Source: Delphinapterus leucas (taxonomy: Eukaryota > Chordata > Mammalia > Artiodactyla > Monodontidae). From it: a DNA stretch of 64,000 nt. Each line of letters begins with the position of its first letter. The first letter of the stretch is position 1. The position numbers were made by a program, and so were the translations under genes. The notes under the pieces are model-generated. The model was given only the letters and a program-made list of their open reading frames with translations. It made no database searches and was not told the origin of the DNA. Positions 11,259-23,000 of this stretch are shown here, piece by piece. The stretch is taken from contig NW_022098037.1 in NCBI RefSeq assembly GCF_002288925.2, positions 7,374,901-7,438,900 on the forward strand, written 5' to 3'.

Positions 11259-11465
11259 TTTTTTTTTTTTTTTTTGGTACACGGGCCTCTCACTGTTGTG
11301 GTCTCTCCCGTTGCGGAGCACCGGCTCCGGACGCGCAGGCTCAGCGGCCATGGCTCACGGGCCCAGCCGCTCCGCGGCATGTGGGATCCTCCCGAACCGG
11401 GGCACGAACCCTTGTCCCCTGCATCGGCAGGCGGACTCTCAACCACTGTGCCACCAGGGAAGCCC
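11259..11465 (-). mobile_element. Short CpG-rich CHR SINE, antisense
   Basis: Same short form as the SINE at 6311-6519: poly(T) at the left, CpG-rich body ('gctccggacgcgcaggctca'), and a minus-strand head whose complement ends accagggaagccc at 11465. A clean target-site duplication cannot be read because both sides are T-rich. Many intact CpGs suggest recent insertion. Confidence 0.9.
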
Positions 11466-11599
11466 CTCTTTTTTTTTTTTAGTACTTCATGCAAGTAATT
11501 TGACATGAGGAGATCTTGAAGGTGTTGACTTCCTGTGACAGTGGTGACTTCCCTGTCACTGGAGGTGTTCATTTGGGCACAGTCGCTTGGAACCATTCT

Positions 11600-11760
11600 C
11601 TCATTAAAGAACAAATATTTATTAAATACCACCTTTGCCAGGCACTGAGATACTCACTAGGAGTTCAAAAGGCATGATCTTAGCAAGTGTTCATATTAGG
11701 TGTTCGACATGCAGTTTTAATACAGAAGTTGACTATTCTAATGGAGAATAGAGAGTTCAA
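11600..11760 (-). repeat. L2 3' end, antisense
   Basis: 'acaaatatttattaaatacc ... gccaggcactgagatactcactagg' is the antisense L2 terminus. Confidence 0.6.
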
Positions 11761-11864
11761 CCATCAAACTACTGTGTGGTCTAGAAGACCTTTTAAAATA
11801 CTGACTGATTTCTGAGAGTCTATGAATTAACTTCTAAGAGTTCTAGAGGGATTATTGGAAAAGG

Positions 11865-12045
11865 AAAATGAGAATGGCCTTTGAAACCAGACAATTCTGT
11901 GTTAGAAACCTGGCTATACCACCTCTGAGCTTTGAGAGTCTTGGGCAAGTCCCTAAACTTTCTGAAGCTCAGTTAGTTTTTTTTACCTTTAAAAGGGGAA
12001 TATTTGGAAGAGGGCTAAATGGTATAATAAACCTATTAGGTGTGA
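11865..12045 (+). repeat. MIR SINE, sense
   Basis: The order 'aatggcctttgaaaccagac ... tagaaacctggctatacc ... cttgggcaagtccctaaac ... ttacctttaaaaggggaat' is that of a MIR element including its core. Confidence 0.75.
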
Positions 12046-12589
12046 TGGGGTGAAGGAGTGTTTAGTGAAAATGAAAATTGGATTAAGCACAAATACTTCA
12101 GGGTCTTTTTTTCCCTAAATATATGTGTCTGTGGGATTGGGGGGATGAGGTAGGGAGGATGTTTTATAATAAAGAAGTAAAAGGGAAGAAAAATGTGAAT
12201 ACCTAGTTCACTGGGAAAACACTGCAATCCTAGACTGGTGACAGACAATGAACTGTGTGTCCTGAGCCGGCTCTGAAGGCAGGGGGCCTCAGCTTAGGGC
12301 ATCCCATGTGCACCCAAAGAAGATAATGACGTTCAGTGTGTCCCAGTGCATGTGCCTGATGACAGTTTTGTGATCAGGCTTTGTTTGCAATCTCAGAGAA
12401 CCTGGAAAATTTAATTTTAGTAGTCTTGATCTTTTGGACAGAAAAATTCTTTTAAAAATATTTAATTGCTTTATTTATTATTTCTCATTAAGGGAAGAAG
12501 AATAGTGTATTCCTGGCTGAATCCTAACTTGTTAGCAGCTAGTTCTTTGTGAGGCACTTGAGTGATAATTGCCAGTGTTTTGTAGCTTT
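12046..12589. other. No recognised feature
   Basis: AT-rich, no family recognised. Apparent open frames are short and unsupported. Confidence 0.45.
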
Positions 12590-12735
12590 TTGCCAGTTAC
12601 AAATACTTTCACGTGGACAGTCTCATTTTTATCACCCCCATTTTACAAATGAGAGAAGAGAAGCTCAGAAATGATTTGTCTGAAGTCACACAGATAATAT
12701 GTGCTAAAGTTGAGACCTGAACTCTGGTCCTTCCC
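12590..12735 (-). repeat. MIR SINE, antisense
   Basis: 'cccccattttacaaatgaga ... agctcagaaatgatttgtct ... gtcacacagataatatgtgc ... gacctgaactctggtcc' is the classical antisense MIR. Confidence 0.8.
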
Positions 12736-12989
12736 ATCATACTGGACATAAAATTATGGGCCATGCTTCAGATTAGGAGATCAGAATTTTCAATGAAAAT
12801 AAAATTAAAATTGGATTGATATCTGTCATTCTATTTTATGTCAGTCTTAAGTGTGAGTGGATAATCTTAGAAAAGCTCTTATATTATCATCTAATTTAGC
12901 CCTGCTGATCAATTACTGTTTGACTCAGTTTTTCGATTCTGCTCAATATGATGTCACTTAAAACTTTACAGATTATAATGAGCTGGTAA

Positions 12990-13344
12990 ATTTTTTAAAA
13001 TTAATTAGTTAATTTATTTATTTTTGGCTGTGTTGGGTCTTTGTTGCTGCGCACGGACTTTCTCTAGTTTCAGCGAGCAGGGGCTACTCTTCATTGTGTT
13101 GCGTGGGCTTCTCATTGCGGTGGCTTTTCTTGTTGCGGAGCACAGGCTCTAGGCGTGGGTTTCAGTAGTTGTGGTGCAGGGGCTCAGTAGTTGTGGCTCT
13201 CGGGCTCTAGAGCACAGGCTCAGTAGTTGTGATGCACAGGTTTAGTTGCTCCACAGCATGTGGCATCTTCCCAGACCAGGGCTTGAACCCGTGTCCCCTG
13301 CATTGGCAGGCGATTCTTAACCACTGTGCCACCAGGGAAGTCCC
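12990..13344 (-). mobile_element. CHR-type SINE, antisense
   Basis: Left AT-rich tail (ttaattagttaatttattta), body starting ggctgtgttgggtctttgtt, and a head whose complement ends accagggaagtccc. The 10-base direct repeat gagctggtaa at 12980-12989 and 13345-13354 fits a target-site duplication. Confidence 0.93.
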
Positions 13345-13382
13345 GAGCTGGTAAGATGTGACAAACAACTCCTCACTCACTC

Positions 13383-13385
<3 letters not shown>

Positions 13386-13424
<39 letters not shown>
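13386..13424. repeat. (CA)n microsatellite
   Basis: About 19 uninterrupted CA units shortly after the SINE head. Confidence 0.98.
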
Positions 13425-13426
<2 letters not shown>

Positions 13427-14694
13427 CATTTATTTGAATTTAAGAACTGTATGGAATAATTAATTTAAGCAATTAATATTTGATTATTATGTTATTACTA
13501 TGTTACTTTCAAATACTCCCATATAAATAGTATGATATAAATTAACTTCAATTCATACACAGGAGTGGTTAGTTATAGTCATGTGCTGGTAAACGTTTAA
13601 CAACCAGCTCTGGGGAGGGGCGGAGTCCTGATTTTTAGCATTTGTTGATTTCTGTTGTGTAAATATTCCCCCCATGGCCAGTTTCAGGCTACCAGTGTGA
13701 GGTCACAGAATGCAGAGTTGGGAAGAGATGTGTACAGTAGACTCACAGCCAGTACAAGCCAGCTCTCACATAATACTATGAGCCCAGCAGTTCTCTGCTT
13801 AGGGATCCAGACTCAGAGCACTTCATATGTTGCATCAGAGGGTTCATTGATTAATGTAAGGGATGTTAGACATAATTTGGGCAGTAAGTGAATGGTGTGC
13901 AAGATATGTATCAGGCTAAAAGTGTCCTTGAAGGAACAAAATTGAAGGACCTAACAAAACCAGAAGCCTAACATCTTCAGAGTATGTCCTGGGTCTAGAA
14001 TTTTGTTCTTTGCTTCCCTATTTAATCAAGACTCTGTCACCTGCTCCAGTTAGAAGGTTTGCTGATTTTTCTGTTGAAGTATTATTGTAAAGCTTGTTGG
14101 AGTGCCTAAAAGGTAGAGAGCAGTTGCTTCTTCAAGCCCATGGGAATGAATAGTTTGTATGACTATTTTGGAGCTTTCTAGCTAATAAATATTTCTATGT
14201 GGCAGAATTTGGTCTGTGATTTACTTTCACTGCACTTACTGCCTAATGGTGAGATAGAGGAAGCTGTCACAACTTCTATTTATCTCTTATTGTGTTACCA
14301 AATGTTGAGACAATCAGTATTTAGCAGAAGAATTTGAAAATTGTAGAGGGCCAACTTGGCATACATCAATTTGCAATATCATGAAATGCCTACTATGTTT
14401 AGGATACTGTAGCATGATCAAGTCCCTGTCTTCAGAGAGCTTTTAGGTTGATTGTACCCAGAGTTATTTAAAAATGCAGTGTTACCACTCCTATTTGTAA
14501 AGTGGGAAAACAATTTGGATGCTAAGATCACACATGCTAACAGAGAATGGTCTTTATAATACTGAGGTTATGGTCAAGGTAAATACACAAATCCCTTCAC
14601 TCTTCTTATCAGAGAGCAAGGACTTAAAGAGAAACTAACAAAAGTGTCCAGGTAATTTTTAACTAGGTAGCGTCCAGGTAGTGATTGTGTGGTA
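13425..14694. other. No recognised feature
   Basis: Single-copy-looking sequence. One 78-residue open frame near 13655-13891 has no recognisable domain, no splice support and no start context, so I do not call it a gene. Confidence 0.45.
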
Positions 14695-15215
14695 CCTTGG
14701 TATAATGGCTTTAAAATACAGCCCACAAATTTCTGACACTCCTTCCTTCTAGAGGTGGGAGGTCTGTGTCTCTTCCCCTTGAATAGTTATGGATTATGAT
14801 TGCTTGGCCGATAGAACATGGCAGAAGTATTGCTGTCCCAGTTTCTTAAAATATGACTTTGGAAACTGGCACTGGATCTGGTAAGATCCAGGACCAGATC
14901 TTAAGAAATTGGTTGCTTCCACTTCCTATCTCTTAGGATGCTTGGTCTTAGGACCCAGTCTCCACGCTATGAGGAAGCCTAAGCCACCCCATGGAAAGGC
15001 CCGCATGGAGAGGAACGGATAGGCAGCATCAATCAACTTATCAGCTTTGTTGGAGCTGGATCATTCAACCCCAGTCAGGCCACTTGGAGCAGAGGTGAGC
15101 TGTTCCCACCAAGACCTGCCCAAATTGCAGACTCATGCCAAATAAATGATTATTATTTAAGCCACTAAGTTTTGGGCTGACTTGTTATGCAGTAATAGAA
15201 ACCTGGAATACCTGG
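14695..15215 (+). repeat. MLT1-class LTR, sense
   Basis: The 3' block 'gactcatgccaaataaatga...taagccactaagttttggg...ttatgcagtaatagaaacc' and the preceding 'aggaagcctaagccaccc' follow the layout of old ERVL-MaLR LTRs. Solitary, no internal region seen. Confidence 0.6.
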
Positions 15216-16034
15216 TAATCCCTCCAGCTGTGAGAAGAGGCTAGTAAATTCTTCTAAGCACCTACCCATCTATTTTTCCTGTTACCTTGTCCGTCATTCC
15301 TCTGGAGGCTGTATATATATTTCTCTTGCTCCCTCATGTAAAGTTTCCTTGCTCTTTGCCTGGCTTCTCCTGACAAGAATCTACAGCGGACAAAGCCCAA
15401 GCTGAAGCAGGGAATGGGTGTAGCATCTTTAACACCAGTGGAAGTTTGCATGATCTGTAGTTTTCACAGGGGTGCTTTTGGCAAGTGAGATGCAAATATG
15501 TTGACTTGCGTAGCTCCTTTTGCTTTCTGATTAGGGATCATCAAGTCACGTGACTGCTAATTCTTCTGGTGTGGATTTCTCTTCCAGCTCTGTGAACCTG
15601 TTCTAAGAGATAGAGCCCTGAGATGAGAGTTTAAAGACATGAGTCGTTGCTCTGCCACCTACTATGAGAATAGTCATTTGACATTTCTGGATCTATGGCA
15701 GGATTTAGATGCTTAGAAGCCTAAGCATTGAGCATATCATGACAGCATGACCCCAGATATAACTGTCAGCAAATACAATGAAATGCTGATTTTCTCCAAC
15801 TTGTCTGCTTGATGCTTTTTTTTTGAATTACCAATTGTCAAATTTGCTTATTTTTGTTCTTTTGGTGTCCCTGATGAGTCTACCTACTGGGTAACCACTG
15901 TTTTGCTCTCAATTACCTCATCCATAAGATGAATAAGTAGATAGATTGATCTGTTAAGTTTCTTTCAGATCTGAACTTTTGATTCTGAAGAAGACTGCTT
16001 TTAATTTCTTTCTTTTGTTTGCTATGTTCTCTTT
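15216..16034 (+). repeat. MIR pieces within otherwise plain sequence
   Basis: 'tttaaagacatgagtcgttgctctgccacctac' (about 15630) and 'attacctcatccataagatgaataag' with 'tctttcagatctgaactttt' (about 15910-15980) look like 5' and 3' parts of one sense MIR split by about 200 unassigned bases. Before 15600 I see nothing supported. Confidence 0.45.
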
Positions 16035-16905
16035 TTTTGGCCCTTCACTATATCTTTATTGAGGTATAATTGAAAAATCATAAATTGCACAACTTTTAAG
16101 TATACAGTCTGAGAATTTTTGACACACTAATACACCCATGAAACTATTGCCATGATCAAAATAGTAAACATACCCCTCATCCCTACAAATTTCCTTGTTG
16201 TCTTTGGTAAGCCTTCCCTTCCATCTTTACTCACCCAGCCACCAGGCAACTATTGAGCTAGCTGCTTTCTGTTACTATAGGTGAGTTTGCATTTTCCAGA
16301 ATTTTATACAAATGGAATCATAGGGTATAGTGGCTTCTTTCACTCAGCATAGTTATTTTGAGATACAGCCATGTTGTTGCATGCATCAATTGTTTATTTA
16401 TTTTAGGTGCTAAGCAGTATTCCATTGTGTAGATATACCATAATCTATTTATCTATTCAACTGCTGATGGATGTTTGGGTTGTGTCCAGTTTTTGGCTAT
16501 TATAAATAAATCTGCTATGAACATTCATGTATGAATCCTTATATGGACACATGAGAGTTCCATTTCTTCCATATCCTCACCAACATTTTGTATGGTAATT
16601 CTTTTTAATTTTAGTTATTCTAATAAGCATATGGTGGTATCTTATTGTGGTTTAAATTTGCATTTCTCTAATAACTAATGGTGTTGAAAATCTTTTCACA
16701 TGCTTATCTGCCATCAGTATATCTTATTTGGTAAAGTGTCTGTCCAAAGCTTTTGTGCTTCTTTTTTTTATTACTGAGTTTTGAGAGGTTTTTAAATATA
16801 TATATATATATATTCTTAATAACAGTTCTTCGTTGGATATATAATTTGCGAATAATTTCTCTTACTCTGTGGCTTATATTTTCATTCTCTTAATGTTTAG
16901 TATGC
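16035..16905 (-). repeat. Ancient L1M 3' region, antisense
   Basis: A continuous antisense L1M stretch: 'gaggtataattgaaaaatca', 'tttccagaattttatacaaatgg', 'tattccattgtgtagatatacc', 'gatgtttgggttgtgtcc', 'cttttcacatgcttatctgcc', then an (at)n run at about 16796-16813. Same family layout as 1640-2400, 47220-47812 and 63445-64000. Confidence 0.75.
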
Positions 16906-17171
16906 TCTTAAAGAGAAAGAGAGTTTTAACACATGTGAGTTATTTTATAAACTCTTTTAAGCTCAAAGAAGAGCATAGGTGAATCTGGGAAGAAAAAGGT
17001 ATTAGCAAACAATTCTACAGTTTGGCATTGAATGCCTTTTTGTATAATTTTCTTTAGTTAGCACTTATTGAGTGACTTTTCTGTATAAAGCATTGTAGTA
17101 TAAATAAGCATAGTTGTAAGTAAAGTTTAAACCTGAATTATGGGCCCAAAGCAAACTTTTAAAAACAGTCT

Positions 17172-19145
17172 TGGGGGGACCTTCAAGATGGCAGAGGAGT
17201 AAGGCATGGAGATCGCATTCCTCCCCACAAATACATCAAAAATACATCTTCATGTGGAACAACTCCTACAGAACACCTACTGAACGCTGGCAGAAGACCT
17301 CAGACTTCCCAAAAGGCAAGAAAATCCCCACATACCTGGGTAGGGCAAAAGAAAAAACAGAGACAAAAGAATAGGGATGGGACCTGCACCTCTGAGAGGG
17401 AGCTGTGAAGGAGGAAAAGTTCCCACACACCAGGAAGCCCCTTCAATGGCGGAGACGGGGTTGGCAGGGGCCAAGCTTTGGAGCCACAGAGGAAAGCGCA
17501 GCAACAGGGGTGCAGAGGGCAAAGCGGAGAGATTCCTGCACGGAGGATTGGGCGCCGACCAGCACTCACCAGCCCAAGAGGCTTGTCTGCTCACCTGTTG
17601 GGACGTGTGGGGGATGGGAGCTGAGGCTTGGGCTTCGGAAGTCAGATCCCAGGGAGAGAATTGCGGTTGGCTGCATGAACACAGCCTGAAGGGGGCTAGT
17701 GCACCACAGCTAGCCGGGAGGGTCTGGGAAAGACTCTGGATCTGCCTAAGAGGCAAGAGACCATTGTTTCGGGGTGCGTGAGGAGAGGGGATTCAGAGCA
17801 CCGCCTAAACCAGCTCCAGAGAGGGGCACGAGCCACGACTATCAGCTTGGAGACCAGAGACGGGCATGAAACGCTAATGCTGTTGCTGCAGCCACCAAGA
17901 ATACTGTGTGCAAGCACAGGTCACTATCCATACCCCGCCCCCGCCCCCACCCCCGGGAGCCTGAGCAGCCTGCCCCTGCCAGGGTCCCATGATCCAAGGA
18001 CAACTTCCCCGGCAGAACACACGGTGTGCCTCAGGCTGTTGCAACGTCATGCTGGCCTCTGCCGTAGCAAGCTCGCCCCGCATTCCAATTAGAACTACTG
18101 AACCCTCCCTCCCTCCAGCCTGGGTGTGCCAGAGCCCCCTAATCAGCCGCTGCTTTAACCCCGTCCTGTCTGGGCAGGAGTAGATGCCTGAGGGCGACCT
18201 ACATGCAGAGGCGGGGCCAAAACCAAAGCTGAACGCCAGGAGCTGTGCGAACAAAGAAGAGAAAGAGAAATTGCTCCGTGCAGCCTCAGGAGCAGTGGGT
18301 TACATCCTCACAATAAACTTGATGTACCCTGCGTCTGTGGAACACCTGAACAGACAATGAATCATCCCAAAACTGAGGTGGTGGACTTTGGGAGCAACTG
18401 TAGACTTGGGGTTTGCTGTCTGTGACCGACTTGTTTCTGATTTTTGTGTTTATCTTAGTATAGTTTTTAGTGCTTGTTATCACTGGTGGATTTGTTTCTT
18501 GGTTTGGTTGCTCTCTACTTTTTTAAATTATCATTACTTTTTAATTTTTTTATTGTAATAATTTGAAACATTTTTTTATTTTAATAATTTAAAAATTTAT
18601 TTATTTATTTATTTTCTTTATTTTTTTCTCCCTTTTCTTCTGAGCCACATGGCTGACAGAGTCTTGGTGCTCTGGCCTGGTGTCAGACCTGAGCCTCTGA
18701 GGTGGGAGAGCCGAGTTCAGGACATTGGACCACCAGAGAGACCTCCCGGCCTCATGTAATATCAATCAGCAAGAACTCTCCCAGAGATCTTTGTCTCAAT
18801 GCTAAGACCCAGCTCCACCCAATGGCCAGCAAGCTCCAGAGCTGGGCCCCACTTGCCAAACAACTAGCAAGACAGGAACACAAACCCATTCGTTAGCAGA
18901 GAGGCTGCCTAAAATCATATTATGTTCACAGACACCCCAAAACCCACCACCAGATGAGGCCCTGCCCACCAGAAAGACAAGATCCAGCCCCACCCACCAG
19001 AATACAGGCACTAGTCCCCTCCACCAGGAAGCCTACACAAAACACTGAACCAACACTACCCACTGGGGGTAGACACCAAAAACAATGGGAACTATGAACC
19101 TGCAGTCTGCAAAAAGGAGACCCCAAACACAGTAAGTTAAACAAA
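17172..19145 (+). promoter_or_regulatory. L1 copy 1 5' UTR (expected internal promoter)
   Basis: About 2 kb, GC-richer than the surroundings at its start ('ccttcaagatggcagaggag'), with a C-run near 17935-17955 and a T-rich block at 18515-18640. L1 5' UTRs normally hold an internal RNA polymerase II promoter; that role is inferred. The last ~300 bases resemble the 5' UTR of copy 2, with shared cccacccaccag / caggaagcct patterns. The first ~1.4 kb does not. A 159-codon antisense open frame lies at 17277-17756. Confidence 0.7.
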
Positions 19146-20033
19146 ATGAGAAGACAGAGAAATATGCAGCAGATGAAGGAGAAAGGTAAAAACCCACCAG
19201 ACCAAACAAATAAAGAGGAAATAGGCAGTCTACCTGGAAAAGAATTCAGAGTAATGATAGTAAAGATGATCCAAAATCTTGGAAATAGAATGGGGAAAAT
19301 ACAGGAAACGTTTAACAAGGACCTAGAAGAACTAAAGAGCAAAAAACAATGATGAACAACACAATAAATGAAATAAAAGATTCTCTAGAAGGAATCAATA
19401 GCAGAAAAACTGAGGCAGAGGAATGGATAAGTGACCTGGAAGATAAAATAGTGGAAATAACTACCGCAGAGCAGAATAAAGAAAAAAGAATGAAAACAAT
19501 TGAGGACAGTCTCAGAGACCTCTGGGACAACATTAAATGCACCAACATTCGAATTATAAGGGTACCAGAAGAAGAAGAGAAAAAGAAAGGGTCTGAGAAA
19601 ATATTTGAAGAGATTATACTTGAAAATTTCCATAACATGGGGAAGGAAATAGTCAATCAAGTCCAGGAAGCACAGAGAGTCCCATACAGGATAAATCCAA
19701 GGAGAAACATGCCAAGACACATATTAATTAAACTATCAAAAATTAAATACAAAGAAAAAAGTGTTAAAAGCAGCAAGGGAAAAACAACAAATAACATACA
19801 GGGAATCCCCATAAGGTTAACAGCTGATCTTTCAGCAGACACTCTACAAGCCAGAAGGGAGTGGCAGGACATATTTAAAATGATGAAAGGAAAAACCTAC
19901 AACCAAGACTAGTCTACCCAGCAAGGATCTCATTCAGAGTCAATGGAGAAATTAAAACCTTTACAGAGAAACAAAAGTTAGGAGAATTCAGCACCACAAA
20001 GCCAACATTACAACAAATGCTAAAAGAACTTCT
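19146..20033 (+). pseudogene. L1 ORF1 (RNA-binding protein), broken, copy 1
   Basis: L1 ORF1 encodes a trimeric RNA chaperone that coats L1 RNA. The start ATG at 19146 begins MRRQRNMQQM. A frameshift at about 19335-19350 moves the rest into another frame, where the residues ISDLEDKIVE and LRDLWDNIKCTNIRIIRVPE mark the coiled coil and the RNA-recognition domain start. A TAG stop at 19910-19912 cuts the C-terminal domain. The normal end (…LKEL followed by a stop, as in copy 2) reads as TTG GGC here, so the usual stop is also lost. Defective. Confidence 0.88.
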
Positions 20034-20096
20034 TTGGGCAGGAGACACAAGAGAAGGAAAAGACCTACAAAAAATACCCCCAAAACAATTAAGAAA

Positions 20097-23000
20097 ATGG
20101 TAATAGGAACATACATATTGATAATTACCTTAAATGTAAATGGATTAAAAGCTCCAACCAAAAGACATAGACTGGCTGAATGGATACAAAAACAGAACCA
20201 TATATATGCTGTCTACAAGAGACCACATCAGACCTAGAGATACATACAGACTGAAAATGTGGGGATGGAAAAAGATATTGCACGCAAATGGAAATCAAAG
20301 GAAAGCTGGAGTAGCAATTCTCATATCAGACAAAATAGACTTTAAAATAAATACTATTACAAGAGACAAAGAAGGACACTACATAATGATCAAGGGATCA
20401 CTCCAAGAGGAAGATATAACAATTGTAAATATTTATGCACCCAACATAGGAGCACCTCAATACATAAGGCAAATGCTAACAGCCATAAAAGGGGAAATTG
20501 ACAGTAACACAATTATAGTAGGGGATTTTAACACCCCACTTTCACCAATGGACAGATCCTCCAAAATGAAAATAAATAAGGAAACACAAGCTTTAAGTGA
20601 CACGTTAAACAAGATGGACTTAATTGATATTTATAGGACATTCCATCCAAAAACAACAGAATACACTTTCTTCTCAAGAGCTCATGGAACATTCTCCAGG
20701 ATAGATCATACCTTGGGTCACAAATCAAGCCTTGGTATATTTAAGAAAAATGAAATCGTATCAAGTATCTTTTCTGACCACAATGCTATGAGACTAGATA
20801 TCAATTACAGGAAAAGATCTGTAAAAAATACGAACACATGAAGGCTAAACAATGAGCCTCCAAGAGAGATCACTGAAGAAATCAAAGAGGAAATTAAAAA
20901 ATACCTAGAAACAAATGACAATAAAAACACAATGACCCAAAACCGATGGGATGCAGCAAAAGCAGTTCTAAGAGGGAAGTTTATAGCAATACAATCCTAC
21001 CTCAAGAAACAAGAAACATCTCAAATAAACAACCTAACCTTGCACCTAAAGCAATTAGAGAAAGTAGAAGAACAACAAATAAAAAAACCCAAAGTTAGCA
21101 GAAGGAAAGAAATCATAAAGATCAGATCAGAAATAAATGAAAAAGAAATGAAGGAAACAATAGCAAAGATCAATAAAACTAAAAGCTGGTTCTTTGAGAA
21201 GATAAACAAAATTTATAAACCATTAGCCAGCCTCATCAAGAAAAAAAGAAGACTGAAATCAACAGAATTAGAAATGATGAAGGAGAAGTAGCAACTGACA
21301 CTGCAGAAATACAAAGGATCATGAGAGATTACTACAAGCAACTATATGCCAATAAAATGGACAATCTGGAAGAAATGGACAAATTCTTAGAAAAGCACAA
21401 CCTGCCGAGACTGAACCAGGAAGAAATAGAAAATATAAACAGACTAATTACAAGCACTGAAATTGAAACTGTGATTAAAAATCTTCCAATAAACAAAAGC
21501 CCAGGACCAGATGGCTTCACAGGTGAATTCTATCAAACATTTAGAGACGAGCTAACACCTATCCTTCTCAAACTCTTCCAAAATATAGCAGAAAGAGGAA
21601 TGCTCCCAAACTCATTCTACAAGGACACCATCACCCTGATACCAAAGCCAGACAAAGATGTTACCAGAAAAGAAGACTACAGGCCAATATCACTGATGAA
21701 CATAGATGCAAAACTCCTCAACAAAATACTAGCAGGCAGAATCCAGCAGCACATTAAAAGGATCATACGCCATGATCAAGTGGGGTTTATCCCAGGAATG
21801 CAAGGATTCTTCAATATACGCAAATCAATCAATGTGATACACCATATTAACAAATTGAAGGATAAAAGCCATATGACAATCTCAGTAGATGCAGAAGAAG
21901 TTTTTGACAAAATTCAACACCCATTTATGATAAAAACTCTCTAGAAAATAGGCATAGAGGAAACCTACCTCAACATAATAAAGGCCATATATGACAAACC
22001 CACAGCCAACATTGTTCTCAATGCTGAGATACTGAAACCATTTCCTCTAAGATCAGGAACAAGACAATGTTGCCCACTCTCACCACTATTGTTCAACCTA
22101 GTTTTGGAAGTTTTAGCCACAGAAATCAGAGAAGAGAAAGAAATAAAACGAATCCAAATTGGAAAAGAAGAAGTAAAGCTGTCACTGTTTGCAGATGACA
22201 TGATACTATACATAGAGAATACTAAAGATGCTACCAGAAAACTACTAGAGTTAATCAATGAATTTGGTAAAGTAGCAGGATACAAAATTAATGCACAGAA
22301 ATCTCTTGCATTCCTATCCACTAATGATGAAAAAACTGAAAGAGAAATTAAGGAAACACTCCCATTTACCATTGCAACAAAAAGAATAAAATACCTAGGA
22401 ATAAACCTACCTATGGAGACAAAAGACCTGTATGCAGAAAACTATAAGACACTGATGAAAGAAATTAAAGATGATACCAACAGATGGAGAGATATACCAT
22501 GTTCTTGGATTGGAAGAATCATCATTGTGAAAATGACTGTACTACCCAATGGAATCTACAGATTCAACGCAATCCCTATCAAACTGCCAATGGCATTTTT
22601 CACCGAACTAGAACAAAAAATTTCACAGTTTGTATGGAAGCACAAAAGGCCCCGAACATCCAAAGCAATCTTGATATAGATAAACGGAGCTTGAGGCAAC
22701 AGGCTCCCTGACTTCAGACTATACTACAAAGCTACAGTAATCAAGACAGTCTGGTACTGGCACAAAAACAGAAATATAGATCAATGGAAGAGGATAGAAA
22801 GCTCAGAGATAAACCCATGCACATGTGGTCACCTTATCTTTGATAAAGGAGGCAAGAATATACAATGGAGAAAAGACAGCCCCTTCAATAAGTGGTGCTG
22901 GGAAAACTGGACAGCTACATGTAAAAGAATGAAATTAGAACACTCCCTAACACCATATACAAAAATAAACTCAAAATGGATTAAAGACCTAAATGTAAGG

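Noticed and set aside
11240..11632. 130-codon minus-strand open frame with Lys-rich end
   Set aside because: Made of SINE sequence plus its poly(A) tail translated as lysines.
13386..13424. CRISPR-like or other functional array
   Set aside because: It is a plain CA microsatellite, like those at 29258 and 55176; repeats have no spacers.
17874..18254. 126-codon minus-strand open frame with a poly-Gly run
   Set aside because: Inside the GC-rich L1 5' UTR; the glycine run is the C-tract near 17940.
19349..19912. 187-codon open frame as a separate host gene
   Set aside because: It is the second frame of the broken L1 ORF1 of copy 1.
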